DNA from: Kitasatospora albolonga
GTDB lineage: Bacteria; Actinomycetota; Actinomycetes; Streptomycetales; Streptomycetaceae
Assembly (NCBI GenBank): GCA_002082585.1
Contig: CP020563.1
Span: 3,714,001-3,778,000, forward strand
Direction: 5' to 3'
Length of the DNA stretch: 64,000 nucleotides
A program made the translations under genes and the position numbers. Numbering within the stretch: the first letter of the stretch is position 1; every line of letters starts with the position of its first letter. The notes beneath the pieces were generated by a model. That model saw nothing but the letters and a program-made list of their open reading frames with translations, was not told the origin of the DNA and did not search any database. Below, piece by piece: positions 8,183 through 16,867 of this stretch.

Positions 8183-8793
8183 AGGGTCGCCTCCCGGGCG
8201 AGGGCCATCGTGCGGAGGTGGTCGACGAGGGTGATCAGCACGTCCTTGCTGGACTGCCGGACCCGGGCATCACAGTCGACCATCGGAACGTGCCCGGGCA
8301 GCGCGAGGGCCTGGCGGATCTCGTCGAGGGAGTACGCGGCCTCGTCGTCGAACCGGTTGACCGCCACCACGAACGGCGTCCCGTGGTGTTCGAGGCGGTC
8401 GATCGCGTACCAGGAATCGTCCATCCGGCGGGTGTCCACGAGGACCACCGCGCCCAGCGTCCCGGAGAACAGGCGGTCCCACAGGAACCAGAAGCGCTCC
8501 TGGCCCGGCGCGCCGAACAGGTACAGCACCAGGCTCTCGTTGAGGCTGATGCGCCCGAAGTCGAACGCGACCGTGGTGGTCGTCTTGGAGGTACCGCCCC
8601 GCATCTCGTCGACGCCGACGCCGGCCTGCGTCATCACCTCTTCGGTGTTCAGCGGCCGGATCTCGCTCACCGAGCGGACCAGGGTGGTCTTGCCGACCCC
8701 GAACCCGCCGACCACGACGATCTTCAGGCCGGTGTCGGCCGTGTCGGTGAGCGGTGGGCGCCGGGTGGGCGCCTCATAGGCTCCGGAGACCAT
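8179..8793 (-). CDS. cvnD: Conservon small GTPase CvnD
   Basis: 204-aa Ras-like GTPase. P-loop GGFGVGKTTLVRSV at residues 29-42, switch region with TSKTTTTVAFDFGRI, G3-like LFGAPGQERFWF, and G4 NRFD. It is the effector switch of the conservon, expected to cycle at the membrane with CvnA-C. It overlaps CvnC by 20 nt upstream and the P450 by 4 nt downstream, so all are translated from one mRNA. ATG start at 8791-8793. Confidence 0.95.
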   Translation of the reverse strand: MVSGAYEAPTRRPPLTDTADTGLKIVVVGGFGVGKTTLVRSVSEIRPLNTEEVMTQAGVGVDEMRGGTSKTTTTVAFDFGRISLNESLVLYLFGAPGQERFWFLWDRLFSGTLGAVVLVDTRRMDDSWYAIDRLEHHGTPFVVAVNRFDDEAAYSLDEIRQALALPGHVPMVDCDARVRQSSKDVLITLVDHLRTMALAREATL

Positions 8794-9130
8794 GGAGCAC
8801 CTCCATCAGCAGGGCGGAGTCGGGCAGCGCGGCGGGGGAGTCCGCCGTACGCGGGTGGCGGGCGGTGATCCGGCCCAGGGCGTGCAGGTCGCCGAGCAGG
8901 ATGCGGACCACGGTGACGGGCAGGGAGAGCTCCGCCGCGATCTCGACCACGGCTGTCGGGTGCCGGCACAGTTCGAGGATCTGCACGTGCTCCGACTGCA
9001 TCCCCGGCGTCGGCCGGGACTCGCTGACCACGAGGGTGACCAGGTCGAAGGAGTCGTCCGCGCGGCTGCGTCCGCCGGTGACCGTGTAGAGCCGGTCGGG
9101 GTCACCCGTGTCGACGGGGCGGCGCGTCAT
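8774..9130 (-). CDS. cvnC: Conservon DUF742 protein CvnC
   Basis: 118-aa DUF742 protein: RLYTVTGGRSRAD near the N-terminus, then a winged-helix-like segment (EHVQILELCRHPTAVVEIAAELSLPVTVVRILLGDLHALGRI) and the usual C-terminus MEVLHGLRSL. DUF742 proteins are always conservon members; biochemical role is unresolved. Four-base ATGA overlap with CvnB and 20-nt overlap with CvnD. Confidence 0.93.
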   Translation of the reverse strand: MTRRPVDTGDPDRLYTVTGGRSRADDSFDLVTLVVSESRPTPGMQSEHVQILELCRHPTAVVEIAAELSLPVTVVRILLGDLHALGRITARHPRTADSPAALPDSALLMEVLHGLRSL

Positions 9131-9585
9131 GACGCCGGGCTCCCCGGGGGCACGGCCCGTGGCGCGGCCCGCAGGTGCTCACCGATCTGCTCGACCAGCT
9201 CCGTCATCTGGTGGCCCACCACGCTGGGGTCGGCCTCGGCGGTGGCGACGACGGCCAGGTGGGCGCCCTCGCCCGCCTCGACGATGAAGAGCAGCCCGCC
9301 GTGGAACTCGGTCATGGAGTGCCGGACGCCTCCGGTGCCGTCGCCGAACTCCATGGAGGCGCCCTGCGCGAGGGCCTGCATGCCCGAGCAGATCGCCGAG
9401 AGCTGGTCGGCCTGGTCGAGGGTGAGGTGTTCGGTCCAGCAGAGCTTCAGCCCGTCCCGTGAGAGGGCCAGGGCGTGACGGGTGCCGGGGGTCTGCTCCA
9501 GCAGCCGCTGGAGGAGCCAGGTCAGGCTGTTGTCTGTGGTCTGCATGACGGGTGGCGGGCCCGGGGCACCGGGGAGACCGGTCAT
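9127..9585 (-). CDS. cvnB: Conservon roadblock/LC7 protein CvnB
   Basis: 152-aa roadblock/LC7 domain protein (TDNSLTWLLQRLLEQTPGTRHALALSRDGL, LSAICSGMQALAQGASMEFG, GLLFIVEAGEGAHLAVVATAEADPSVVGHQM). Proteins of this class act as regulators or GAP-like partners of small GTPases, here CvnD. The ATG at 9585 has GGAGG about 10 nt upstream; an ATG 13 codons later has none. Ends in a 4-nt overlap with CvnC. Confidence 0.93.
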   Translation of the reverse strand: MTGLPGAPGPPPVMQTTDNSLTWLLQRLLEQTPGTRHALALSRDGLKLCWTEHLTLDQADQLSAICSGMQALAQGASMEFGDGTGGVRHSMTEFHGGLLFIVEAGEGAHLAVVATAEADPSVVGHQMTELVEQIGEHLRAAPRAVPPGSPAS

Positions 9586-9718
9586 CGGGCCCGTACCTCC
9601 AATCTCGGAAGGTCGAGCGGGGGCGTCCGGGGCGGACGGTGTGGCGTCCGGGGAGCCGGAGGGCGTACGTACGGACGGGGTCGGGGCACGGGCCTGGCCC
9701 GCCCCACCCCGCCCCGGT

Positions 9719-11683
9719 CTACGGAACGGCGGGCGGCGGCGGAGGGAGGGGCGGCGCGGACCGGCGCCCGCGCTGGAAGGCCCCGAACTGCTCGGCGGCG
9801 CCGCGTACCGGCGGCTTGGCGCGCATGTCCTCCGCGCCGGCCGTCCGGTCCTGCCCCGGGGCGGGAAGGGAACGGTGGCGGCCGTACCCCCGCTCGGCCT
9901 CGCCCATGGTCCGGCCGGGCAGGCGTACGGGCAGACCGTTCGGCGTGGCCCCCGCCGACGGCCGGGCCACCTCCGGCCCGGGCTGCGCGAACGGGGCGGT
10001 CTCCCCGGCGGGCATCGGTACGGACACGGGGGCGGGGGCGGGACGGGGATCGGATACGGGATCGGATACGGGAGTGGGGGCGGGAGCGGGCTCGGTTACG
10101 GGAGCAGGCCCGGCCTCGGACGCGGATACGGGCGCGGGCGGCGGCGCGGACAGAAACCCGGGCGCGGACGACGGTACAGGCGCGGGCCCGGCCTCGTACG
10201 CCGCTGTGGGCAAAGGCGCGGGCGCAGGCGCCGGGGCGGGCGTGGGCGCAGGCGCGGGGACGGAAGCAGACGCCGGGACGGGAGCAGGCGCAGGCGCCGG
10301 GGACAGGTGGTTCAGGGCCTGGGCCGGGTCGCGGGCCTCCTGCGCGATCAGATGCCGGGGCAGCAGGACGACCACACCGGTACCGCCACGGGAGGAGGGC
10401 CGGTAGTTGACGCTGATGTCGTGCTTGAGGGCGATCCTCCCCACCACGGCCAGCCCGAGCCGGGTCCCCTGCAAGGACACCAGGTCGGTCGTCCGGCCCG
10501 CGACGGAGTCGGCGGCGCGGCGCATCGCCGCGTCGGCCATCTTCAGCCCGCTGTCCTCGATGGTGACGACGATGCCCGCGCTGCGCTCCTCGACGTAGAC
10601 GTGCACCTCGTCGATGGGCGGCGAGAAGTTGGCGGCGTTGTCCATCAGTTCGGCGAGCAGATGCATGACGCCCTCGGCCGCGAAGCCCGAGATGGAGACG
10701 GAGGACGAGCAGTGCAGCCGCACCCGCCGGTAGGCGGCGATCCGGCCGACGGCGCCCCGCAGGATGCTCTCCATGACGATCGGCTTGTTCCAGGAGCGGC
10801 TGGGCCGGCCGCCCATCAGCAGCGCCAGCCGGTCCGTCATCAGGCCGAGCTGGGAGGTGCTGTGGTCCAGCTTCAGCAGATCGCCGAAGACCTCCTCGCC
10901 GTGACGTTCCTGCATGGTGCGCAGGTCGGCGAGCATGCTGACGGACTTCGCCTGGACCCGGCTGAGCGCCTTGGCCGAGGCGGTCTGCGCCGCGAGGGCC
11001 CGGCGCTCGCTGAGGGCGAGCTCGCGGACGACCGCTTCGACGGGGGCCCGCAGCGGGGGCCGCTCGGGCAGGGCGACCTCCGCCCGCACCGTACTGCCGG
11101 AGTCTCCCTGCCGCAGCCGGGTGACCACCGTGGGCAGGGTCTCGTGGGTGAAGTGCTCCAGCTCGGACGCCACCGAGGCCAGCTCCTGCCGGAGCCGCGC
11201 GCACTCCTCCCGCGCCGCCACCGCGTGCTGGACCTCCTCCTCGACCACCCCGGCGAAGGCATCCACGAGCCGCCGCTGCTGCGCGCTCTGCGGCAGGGGG
11301 AACCGGCCGAGGGCGTCGGCCGCGCCCCACCCCTCCCGGATCAGCCCGACCAGATGGGGCAGCGTCATATCGGCACAGTGGGCGGCGTCCGCCTCCAGAC
11401 GGGCCGCCGAGGCTTTGACGCGCTCGGTCTCGGCGGACCGCGCCTCGGCCCGCAACCGCGTCCGCTGGACGGTGCGGTGGGCGACGACCAGGGTCGCGGC
11501 CAGCGCCGCCCAGGCGGTGGTGACCACGGCCGAGGCCCAGCCGCGCGCCTCCGGCGGTGCCAGGACCACGGCGGCGCCCGCAGCGGCGGCGTATGTCACC
11601 AGCAGTGCGGCCAGGCCCGGCGATATCGCTCTGCTGGGAGTGCTCCCCGGTCGCGGCTGGCTGGGCGGTAATGGCCGTGACAT
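9719..11683 (-). CDS. cvnA: Conservon sensor histidine-kinase-like protein CvnA
   Basis: 654-aa membrane sensor. Two N-terminal TM helices (about 22-42 and 48-68) precede coiled-coil helices. Then come an H-box-like LLKLDHSTSQLG, N-box ELMDNAANFSPP, and G-box EDSGLKM with LGLAVVGRIA, so the ATP-binding fold is present. The last roughly 190 residues are Ala-Pro repeats (APAPAPVPAS type) ending PPLPPPPPAVP, likely disordered. GAGGGA lies 9 nt before the ATG. It stands first of five same-strand genes; the 133-bp gap to CvnB is the only sizeable one. Known role: receives an unidentified signal and controls CvnD through B and C. Confidence 0.93.
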   Translation of the reverse strand: MSRPLPPSQPRPGSTPSRAISPGLAALLVTYAAAAGAAVVLAPPEARGWASAVVTTAWAALAATLVVAHRTVQRTRLRAEARSAETERVKASAARLEADAAHCADMTLPHLVGLIREGWGAADALGRFPLPQSAQQRRLVDAFAGVVEEEVQHAVAAREECARLRQELASVASELEHFTHETLPTVVTRLRQGDSGSTVRAEVALPERPPLRAPVEAVVRELALSERRALAAQTASAKALSRVQAKSVSMLADLRTMQERHGEEVFGDLLKLDHSTSQLGLMTDRLALLMGGRPSRSWNKPIVMESILRGAVGRIAAYRRVRLHCSSSVSISGFAAEGVMHLLAELMDNAANFSPPIDEVHVYVEERSAGIVVTIEDSGLKMADAAMRRAADSVAGRTTDLVSLQGTRLGLAVVGRIALKHDISVNYRPSSRGGTGVVVLLPRHLIAQEARDPAQALNHLSPAPAPAPVPASASVPAPAPTPAPAPAPAPLPTAAYEAGPAPVPSSAPGFLSAPPPAPVSASEAGPAPVTEPAPAPTPVSDPVSDPRPAPAPVSVPMPAGETAPFAQPGPEVARPSAGATPNGLPVRLPGRTMGEAERGYGRHRSLPAPGQDRTAGAEDMRAKPPVRGAAEQFGAFQRGRRSAPPLPPPPPAVP

Positions 11684-12037
11684 CTATGCGGTCCCTCAGT
11701 GCTAGCGAGCAGAAGGTGCGTGACTTCCCTGGGGCGTTGCGGTTCGCAAGGGGCGCGAGGGGAGGGGGAACAGCCCGTCCCCACCAGGGGCGAACTCATC
11801 GTAACCATCCCGTCGCACGGAATCAGCGGGCCGGGGGAACAGTCCGGTGGCAGGGCGAGTTTGTCGCGAACCAAGCGGAGCTGTGGGCGAGTTGTGATAC
11901 GGGGGGCAGAGATTCCGCTCCTACCGGCACCGGGCGCGGAACACGGCGGGGGAGCCCCGGTCACCGCCCGCACGGAGGCGTTCAGGACGTTCGGGCGTTC
12001 ACGTGTGCCACCTTTGCCCACAGAGACTTCTTTTCAG
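11684..12037. other. 354-bp intergenic region, conservon promoter side
   Basis: No coding potential recognised. For the minus strand it must contain the conservon promoter; no convincing -35/-10 pair was identified. It also takes the 3' end of the TlpA-like gene, without a clear hairpin. Confidence 0.5.
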
Positions 12038-12733
12038 TCAATCTGCGCGCCGACGCAATCCGCCGAAGCCCACCGAAGAAGCCCCGCCCCGGACATTTCC
12101 CCGACCCGCACCACCCCGCCCCGCCTGCACCACCCCGCCTACGCCGTCCCGCCCCCCGGGCGCCTTCTCCGCCATCAGCGGCCCCACGATCGCGTCCAGG
12201 TCCTCCTCGGAGACCTTGCCCGAGACCGCGCCCGCGAGCTTGCCCGTACGGTCGACGAAGAGGGTGAAGGGGAGGCCCTGGGTGTTCACCAGCCCCTTGG
12301 GGAGCGTGAAGAACTGCTTGCCCGAGGGGTCGCGCAGGCTCGGGTAGTCGAGGGCGTAGTCGCTCTGGAAGGCACGGGCGGCGTCCAGGTCCGTGTTGTT
12401 GTTGACGCCCAGCACCTGGACGCCCCGGTCGCCCAGCCTGCCCTGTACGCGGTTGAGCGCGGGGGCCTCGGCGCGGCAGGGGCCGCACCAGGAGGCCCAG
12501 GCGTTGACGACGACCACCTGGCCCCGGAAGTCGGCGAGGCGCAGGGGCTTGCCGCTCAGGGAGGTCCCGGAGAAGGCGGGGGCCTCGGGGCGGTCGGCGG
12601 GCTCGATGCTCCGGTACAGCGGCTGCTCGGGCAGGGGCTGTTGCGTGCGCAGGGGCGCTTCGGAGGCGGAGCAGCCGGCGAGAACGGTCACGGCAGCCAC
12701 CATCGGGAGCACCGCTCGGGAGAGCCTCTTCAT
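12038..12733 (-). CDS. TlpA/ResA-like thiol-disulfide lipoprotein
   Basis: 231-aa extracytoplasmic thioredoxin-fold protein. A lipoprotein signal ends at LAGC (Cys about 21). The redox motif WCGPC lies in NAWASWCGPCRAE, the cis-Pro region is LPFTLFVDR. TlpA/ResA proteins reduce apocytochrome or other exported thiols; no cytochrome-biogenesis genes are adjacent, so the partner is unknown. The last 40 residues (GGRDGVGGVVQAGRGGAGRGNV) are Gly/Arg-rich and lie beyond the normal fold end, possibly readthrough into former intergenic DNA. Confidence 0.88.
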   Translation of the reverse strand: MKRLSRAVLPMVAAVTVLAGCSASEAPLRTQQPLPEQPLYRSIEPADRPEAPAFSGTSLSGKPLRLADFRGQVVVVNAWASWCGPCRAEAPALNRVQGRLGDRGVQVLGVNNNTDLDAARAFQSDYALDYPSLRDPSGKQFFTLPKGLVNTQGLPFTLFVDRTGKLAGAVSGKVSEEDLDAIVGPLMAEKAPGGRDGVGGVVQAGRGGAGRGNVRGGASSVGFGGLRRRAD

Positions 12734-13100
12734 GGAAATCCAGTATGGCGACGCCGTCGGACACCTGGCCGACAGGGCCCCCGGTAGGGCGCATTCCGCC
12801 CCGCCCCCACCGCGTGTCGCACCTCACGCAACGAATCGGACCGGGCCGCTATCGAGCCGCGACGGCCCGGACGGGGCCCGGCGCACGCCCTCCCGAAGGG
12901 GCCCTCAGGACACGAAAGCCCTGCTCAACTCCTCTGCGGGCACCACCCGAACGGCGGACACGGAACCCTGGACACGGAGCCGGTGACCCCGGTTTCGGCG
13001 ACCGGTGGCCCCGATCGCGGCAGCCGGTCGGCGCAGACCCCCTCGCACTCCTGGGCCCAACACGTCACACTCGTAACAATCAACTGGGGAGGTCTCGGGC
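12734..13100. other. 367-bp gap before the TerC gene
   Basis: No gene recognised. It separates the divergent TlpA-like and TerC genes and must contain both promoters. Some alx/terC homologues carry a manganese riboswitch (yybP-ykoY) in this position; I looked for its conserved core and did not find it. GGGGAGG at about 13086-13092 is the TerC ribosome-binding site. Confidence 0.5.
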
Positions 13101-14111
13101 GTGGATGTACCGGTATGGCTCTGGGTGGCGTTCGCCGTAACGGTGGTCGTCTCCCTCACAGTCGACTTGCTTGCCCACCGCAAGGCACATGTCATCGGCT
13201 TCAAGGAAGCGGCCTGGTGGAGCGTGCTGTGGGTGACCCTCGCGCTCATCTTCGGCGGGGTCGTCTTCTATGTCCTCGGCGTGAACGCCGGGACGGAATA
13301 CACCACCGCATGGCTTCTGGAGAAGAGCCTGTCGGTCGACAACCTCTTCGTCTTCGCACTGATCTTCGCCTATTTCAAGGTGCCCCGCGAATATCAGCAC
13401 CGGGTGCTGTTCTTCGGCGTCATCGGCGCCCTGGTATTCCGTGCGATCTTCCTGACGGCCGGCGTCGCGGTGGTCAACCGCTTCACCTTCGTCCTGTTCC
13501 TCTTCGCGGCCATTCTCTTCTACAGCGCCTACAAGATCATCAAGGGCGAGGACGACAGCTTCGACCCGAGCAAGAGTTTCGCGGTCCGGATGCTGCGGAA
13601 GATCATGCCGGTCCGGGACGAGTACGCGGGGACGCACTTCGTCATCAAGGAGGAGGGCAAGCGGGTCGCCACCCCGCTGCTCGCGGTGGTCGCCGCGATC
13701 GAGGCGGCCGACCTGCTCTTCGCCGTCGACAGCGTGCCCGCCGTGCTGGCGGTCAGCGACGACGCCTTCATCGTCTACACCAGCAACGCGTTCGCCATCC
13801 TGGGGCTGCGGGCCCTGTACTTCCTGCTGGCGGGGCTGCTGGACCGCTTCCACTACCTGAGCAACGGCCTGGCGATCATTCTGGCCTTCATCGCCGTCAA
13901 GCTGATGCTCCAGGCGTCCCACAAGATGATCAGCACCTCCATTCCGGAGATTCCCTCGCCGGTCAGCCTGGCGGTGATCGTGGTCATCCTGACGGTCTCC
14001 ATCGTTCTCAGCATCCGGCGCCCACCGCCGGAGAAGGGCGCCGAGGAAACCGGGCAGAGTGACGCCGGGGAGAGCGCGGGCAAGGCATCCGACGGAAAGC
14101 CCGCCGAGTAA
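13101..14111 (+). CDS. TerC/Alx-family membrane protein
   Basis: 336-aa polytopic membrane protein with about nine TM helices. The family signatures are present: EKSLSVDNLFVFALIFAYF and IEAADLLFAVDSVPAVLAVS, each with conserved acidic residues inside the membrane that are thought to bind metal. Family members are implicated in manganese export or tellurite resistance; here manganese homeostasis is the more likely role because no ter operon is adjacent, although a TerB-like gene lies 40 kb away. GTG start at 13101 is 9 nt after GGGGAGG. The C-terminal tail is acidic and Glu/Gly-rich. Confidence 0.9.
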   Translation: MDVPVWLWVAFAVTVVVSLTVDLLAHRKAHVIGFKEAAWWSVLWVTLALIFGGVVFYVLGVNAGTEYTTAWLLEKSLSVDNLFVFALIFAYFKVPREYQHRVLFFGVIGALVFRAIFLTAGVAVVNRFTFVLFLFAAILFYSAYKIIKGEDDSFDPSKSFAVRMLRKIMPVRDEYAGTHFVIKEEGKRVATPLLAVVAAIEAADLLFAVDSVPAVLAVSDDAFIVYTSNAFAILGLRALYFLLAGLLDRFHYLSNGLAIILAFIAVKLMLQASHKMISTSIPEIPSPVSLAVIVVILTVSIVLSIRRPPPEKGAEETGQSDAGESAGKASDGKPAE

Positions 14112-14142
14112 CCGGGCGGACCACTCGTAGAACACAGACAGG

Positions 14143-14190
14143 GGCCGGGCAGAGCGCGGGGAGAACCTTCCCGAAGCGCACTGCCCGGCC
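14143..14190 (+). terminator. Terminator of the TerC gene
   Basis: GGCCGGGCAG (14143-14152) pairs perfectly with CTGCCCGGCC (14181-14190); the loop can form a further inner stem (GCG-GGGA/TCCC-GCGC). TTTCGTCT follows. A good intrinsic terminator about 30 nt after the stop. Confidence 0.85.
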
Positions 14191-14207
14191 TTTCGTCTCC
14201 CCCCGCT

Positions 14208-14270
14208 CATTACCTTCATTACCTTCACCGCTTCCATCACCTCCATTACCTCCATCGCCTTCGCCACCGC
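14208..14270. repeat. Degenerate 9-bp tandem repeat
   Basis: About seven units of CATTACCTT/CATCACCTC/CATCGCCTT in a row between the TerC terminator and the VOC gene. Strand-asymmetric (pyrimidine/A rich on plus). Nothing coding. Confidence 0.75.
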
Positions 14271-14378
14271 CCCGAGAAGCGGCCCGGCAGGCTCTCTCCC
14301 GACGCGCGGACGGGCGGACGGCTGACTAGCGTGGCGGGTAAGGGGACCAGGACTCAGGACCGGAAGAGGGTCACTGCC

Positions 14379-15179
14379 ATGGCTGTACAACCCGAAGGCA
14401 CCCCGTGTTGGGCGGACGCCATGTTCGCCGACCTCGAAGGCGCCAAGAGCTTCTACGGTGATGTGCTCGGCTGGACGTTCGGCGAGGGCGCGCCGGAGTT
14501 CGGCGGCTACACGACGGCGTACGCGGACGGCAAGCGGGCCGGTGCCGTGTGCCCGCCGATGCCGGGCTCGGACGCCCCGTCCGCGTGGTGCCTGTATCTG
14601 GCCTCGCCGGATGCCGCCGCCACCGGCGAGAAGATCCGCGCCAACGGCGGCGAGGTGCTCGTGGAGCCCATGCAGGTCGGCGACTTCGGCACGATGCTGG
14701 TGGCCCGCGACCCCGGCGGCGCGGTCTTCGGCGTCTGGCAGGCCGACACCCACGACGGGTTCGGGACGGAGATGGGCGAGCCCGGCGGGTACTGCTGGGG
14801 CGAGGTCTTCACCCGGGACACGAAGGCGGCCGACACGTTCTTCCCCGCCGTCTTCGGGCACACGGTCCGTAAGTTCGACGACGAGTCGATGGACTTCACG
14901 ATGTACGACGTCCAGGGGCAGACCGTCCTCGGCCGGATGGGGATGGGCGACGACTTCCCGCCGGACATGCCCGCGTTCCTGAACGTGTACTTCACCGTCC
15001 CGGACTGCGACGCGGCGGTGGCGAAGGCGACCGGGCGGGGCGCGGTGCTGCGGTACGGGCCGGAGGACAGCCCGTTCGGCCGGTTCGCGGCGATCTCCGA
15101 CCCGCAGGGCGCGATGTTCTCCGTGATCGACGTGACGAAGACGGTGGGCGAGATGCCCGCGACGAGCCCGGCGGCCTGA
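14379..15179 (+). CDS. VOC-superfamily protein, two tandem glyoxalase-like domains
   Basis: 266-aa protein built from two betaalphabetabetabeta modules: residues 8-125 (CWADAMFADLEGAKSFYGDVLGW to GAVFGVWQAD) and 135-255 (CWGEVFTRDTKAADTFFPAVFG to GAMFSVIDV). Typical of the Streptomyces 27-kDa VOC proteins often called glyoxalase/bleomycin-resistance-like; enzyme activity is rarely established. ATG at 14379 is preceded by GAAGAGGG. It is monocistronic, followed by a 19-bp repeat and a terminator. Confidence 0.88.
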   Translation: MAVQPEGTPCWADAMFADLEGAKSFYGDVLGWTFGEGAPEFGGYTTAYADGKRAGAVCPPMPGSDAPSAWCLYLASPDAAATGEKIRANGGEVLVEPMQVGDFGTMLVARDPGGAVFGVWQADTHDGFGTEMGEPGGYCWGEVFTRDTKAADTFFPAVFGHTVRKFDDESMDFTMYDVQGQTVLGRMGMGDDFPPDMPAFLNVYFTVPDCDAAVAKATGRGAVLRYGPEDSPFGRFAAISDPQGAMFSVIDVTKTVGEMPATSPAA

Positions 15180-15180
15180 T

Positions 15181-15229
15181 CTCCGCCCACGATCCTGAGC
15201 TCCGCCCACGGCCCGGGGCTCCGCCCACG
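15181..15229. repeat. 19-bp tandem repeat, three copies
   Basis: CTCCGCCCACG starts at 15181, 15200 and 15219, exactly 19 bp apart, immediately after the VOC gene stop. Part of the gap before the terminator. Confidence 0.85.
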
Positions 15230-15258
15230 ATCTCAGGCGCTCCGCTCAGGAGCATCAC

Positions 15259-15286
15259 CGGAGGCTCCTCCCCAAAGGAGCCTCCG
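15259..15286 (+). terminator. Terminator of the VOC gene
   Basis: CGGAGGCTCCT (15259-15269) pairs perfectly with AGGAGCCTCCG (15276-15286) over a 6-nt loop, followed by TACTTTTCT. Classic intrinsic terminator. Confidence 0.88.
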
Positions 15287-15359
15287 TACTTTTCTCCGAG
15301 AAGTCCGCACCTGCCATGGGGAATCCCCCAGAGAATGGCACATGCCAGCCCTATTGGCC

Positions 15360-15365
15360 TAGCGT
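15360..15365 (+). promoter_or_regulatory. Leaderless -10 of the molybdate regulator
   Basis: TAGCGT (TANNNT) lies 7 nt before the ATG at 15373, so the transcript probably starts on or next to the start codon. Confidence 0.45.
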
Positions 15366-15372
15366 GTCGCAC

Positions 15373-15768
15373 ATGCAGTCCTACACAATCGGTCAGGCAG
15401 CACGACTTCTCGGCGTCAGCCCCGACACCGCCCGACGCTGGGCGGACGCCGGCCGGGTCGCGACCCACCGCGACGAGACCGGCCGACGGCTGATCGACGG
15501 CCGTGCGCTGGCCGCCTTCTCGATCGAGGTCGGCCAGAGCGCCGCAGGCGAGGAGGAGACCCCGTACACCTCGGCGCGCAACGCCTTCCCGGGCATCGTC
15601 ACCGCGGTGAAGCTGGGCGATGTCGCGGCCCAGGTCGAGATCCAGGCCGGGCCGCACCGGCTCGTCTCGCTCCTGACCCGGGAGGCCGTCGAGGAGCTGG
15701 GTCTGGAGGTCGGTATGCAGGCGACCGCCCGGGTGAAGTCGACCAGCGTGCACATCGACCGCACCTGA
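15373..15768 (+). CDS. HTH-Mop (TOBE) molybdate-responsive regulator
   Basis: 131-aa protein with a MerR/excisionase-type HTH at residues 3-45 (YTIGQAARLLGVSPDTARRWADAGRV) and a Mop/TOBE ligand domain at 63-131 (SARNAFPGIVTAVKLGDVAAQVEIQAGPHRLVSLLT to ARVKSTSVHI). This is the actinobacterial counterpart of ModE. It lies 168 bp upstream of modA on the same strand, so it probably senses molybdate or tungstate and controls the transporter and itself. The ATG at 15373 is chosen because it places the HTH directly at the N-terminus and a TANNNT -10 lies 7 nt upstream. Confidence 0.88.
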   Translation: MQSYTIGQAARLLGVSPDTARRWADAGRVATHRDETGRRLIDGRALAAFSIEVGQSAAGEEETPYTSARNAFPGIVTAVKLGDVAAQVEIQAGPHRLVSLLTREAVEELGLEVGMQATARVKSTSVHIDRT

Positions 15769-15936
15769 CCCCGGCACCCCCGCCCGCCCCCCCCACCGGC
15801 GGCCGGGCGCCGAGCGCTGCCCGCACCACCGCGCGACCACCTCCCCCCGCCGCCACCGCACCGCGCCCCGCGCGGCCTCGTCCTGCCCGGACGGCACCCC
15901 GCCGACCGGGCCCGCAGTCCAAGGAGCCTCACCCTC

Positions 15937-16764
15937 ATGTCTCTCCTGCTCACCCGCCGCCGTACCGCCGCCGCCGTCCTGACGGCCGCCCTCCTCGTCC
16001 CGCTCGCCGCCTGCGGCAACGACGACTCCGGCACGGACAAGGACAGCGCCTCCAGCGCGAAGCCGTCCGACAGCTCCGCGCCCGGGTCCGGCGCCCCGGC
16101 CGCGAACCTGACCGTGCTGGCCGCCGCCTCGCTGACCGATGTCTTCAAGGAGGCCGGAGCGGCGTACGAGAAGGAGAACCCGGGAACGAAGGTCACGTTC
16201 TCCTTCGCGGGCTCCCAGGAGCTGGCCGCCCAGGTCAAGCAGGGCGCCCCCGCCGACGCGCTGGTCACCGCCGACACCAAGACGATGGACGGCCTCTCCG
16301 GCGAGACCGGCACCCCCACCGTCATCGCCAGGAACCGCCTCGTCATCGCCGTCGGCGAGGGCAACCCGGAGAAGGTCGGCAGCCTCAAGGACCTCGCCGA
16401 CACCAAGCTGAAGGTCGTCCTGGCCGCCCCCGAGGTGCCGGTGGGCCGCTACAGCAAGCAGATCCTCGACGCGCAGAAGATCGAGGTGAAGCCGGTCTCC
16501 CAGGAGCCCAACGTCCGCGCGGTCCTCAGCAAGGTCGAGCTGGGCGAGGCGGACGCGGGGCTCGTCTACAAGACGGACGCCGAGACGGCCCCCGACAAGG
16601 TCGACGCGATCGACATCCCGGACGCGGAGAACGCCGTCGCCTCCTACCCGGCCGCCACACTGAAGGCGTCGAAGCACAGCGAGGCCGCCGCCGCGTTCGT
16701 CGCCTGGCTCTCCACCCCGGCCGCGCAGAAGATCCTCCAGGGCGCGGGCTTCCAGCAGCCGTAA
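15937..16764 (+). CDS. modA: Molybdate ABC transporter substrate-binding lipoprotein ModA
   Basis: 275-aa lipoprotein: signal peptide with lipobox LAAC (Cys about 25), a Ser/Asp/Gly linker, then the ModA fold beginning LTVLAAASLTDVFKE with oxyanion-binding Ser residues (FSFAGSQELAAQVKQGAPADALVTAD), and APEVPVGRYSKQIL and EADAGLVYKTDA. It delivers molybdate to the fused permease-ATPase that begins 103 bp downstream. Gene order regulator, modA, modBC is complete. Confidence 0.95.
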   Translation: MSLLLTRRRTAAAVLTAALLVPLAACGNDDSGTDKDSASSAKPSDSSAPGSGAPAANLTVLAAASLTDVFKEAGAAYEKENPGTKVTFSFAGSQELAAQVKQGAPADALVTADTKTMDGLSGETGTPTVIARNRLVIAVGEGNPEKVGSLKDLADTKLKVVLAAPEVPVGRYSKQILDAQKIEVKPVSQEPNVRAVLSKVELGEADAGLVYKTDAETAPDKVDAIDIPDAENAVASYPAATLKASKHSEAAAAFVAWLSTPAAQKILQGAGFQQP

Positions 16765-16867
16765 CCGCACCGCCTCATCCGCCGCACCCGCCGCACCGCC
16801 GGGGGCCCGTACCGTCCTACGAGCCCCCGGCCCCGCACCTCCGAGCCAGCCGCCCCACGAGGTCACC

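Noticed and set aside
12740..13100. Possible yybP-ykoY manganese riboswitch before the TerC gene
   Set aside because: The conserved core sequence and helices were not found on reading the gap.
13080..15209. Long minus-strand open frame opposite the TerC and VOC genes
   Set aside because: It is antisense to two clear genes, low-complexity and without RBS; a GC-rich shadow.
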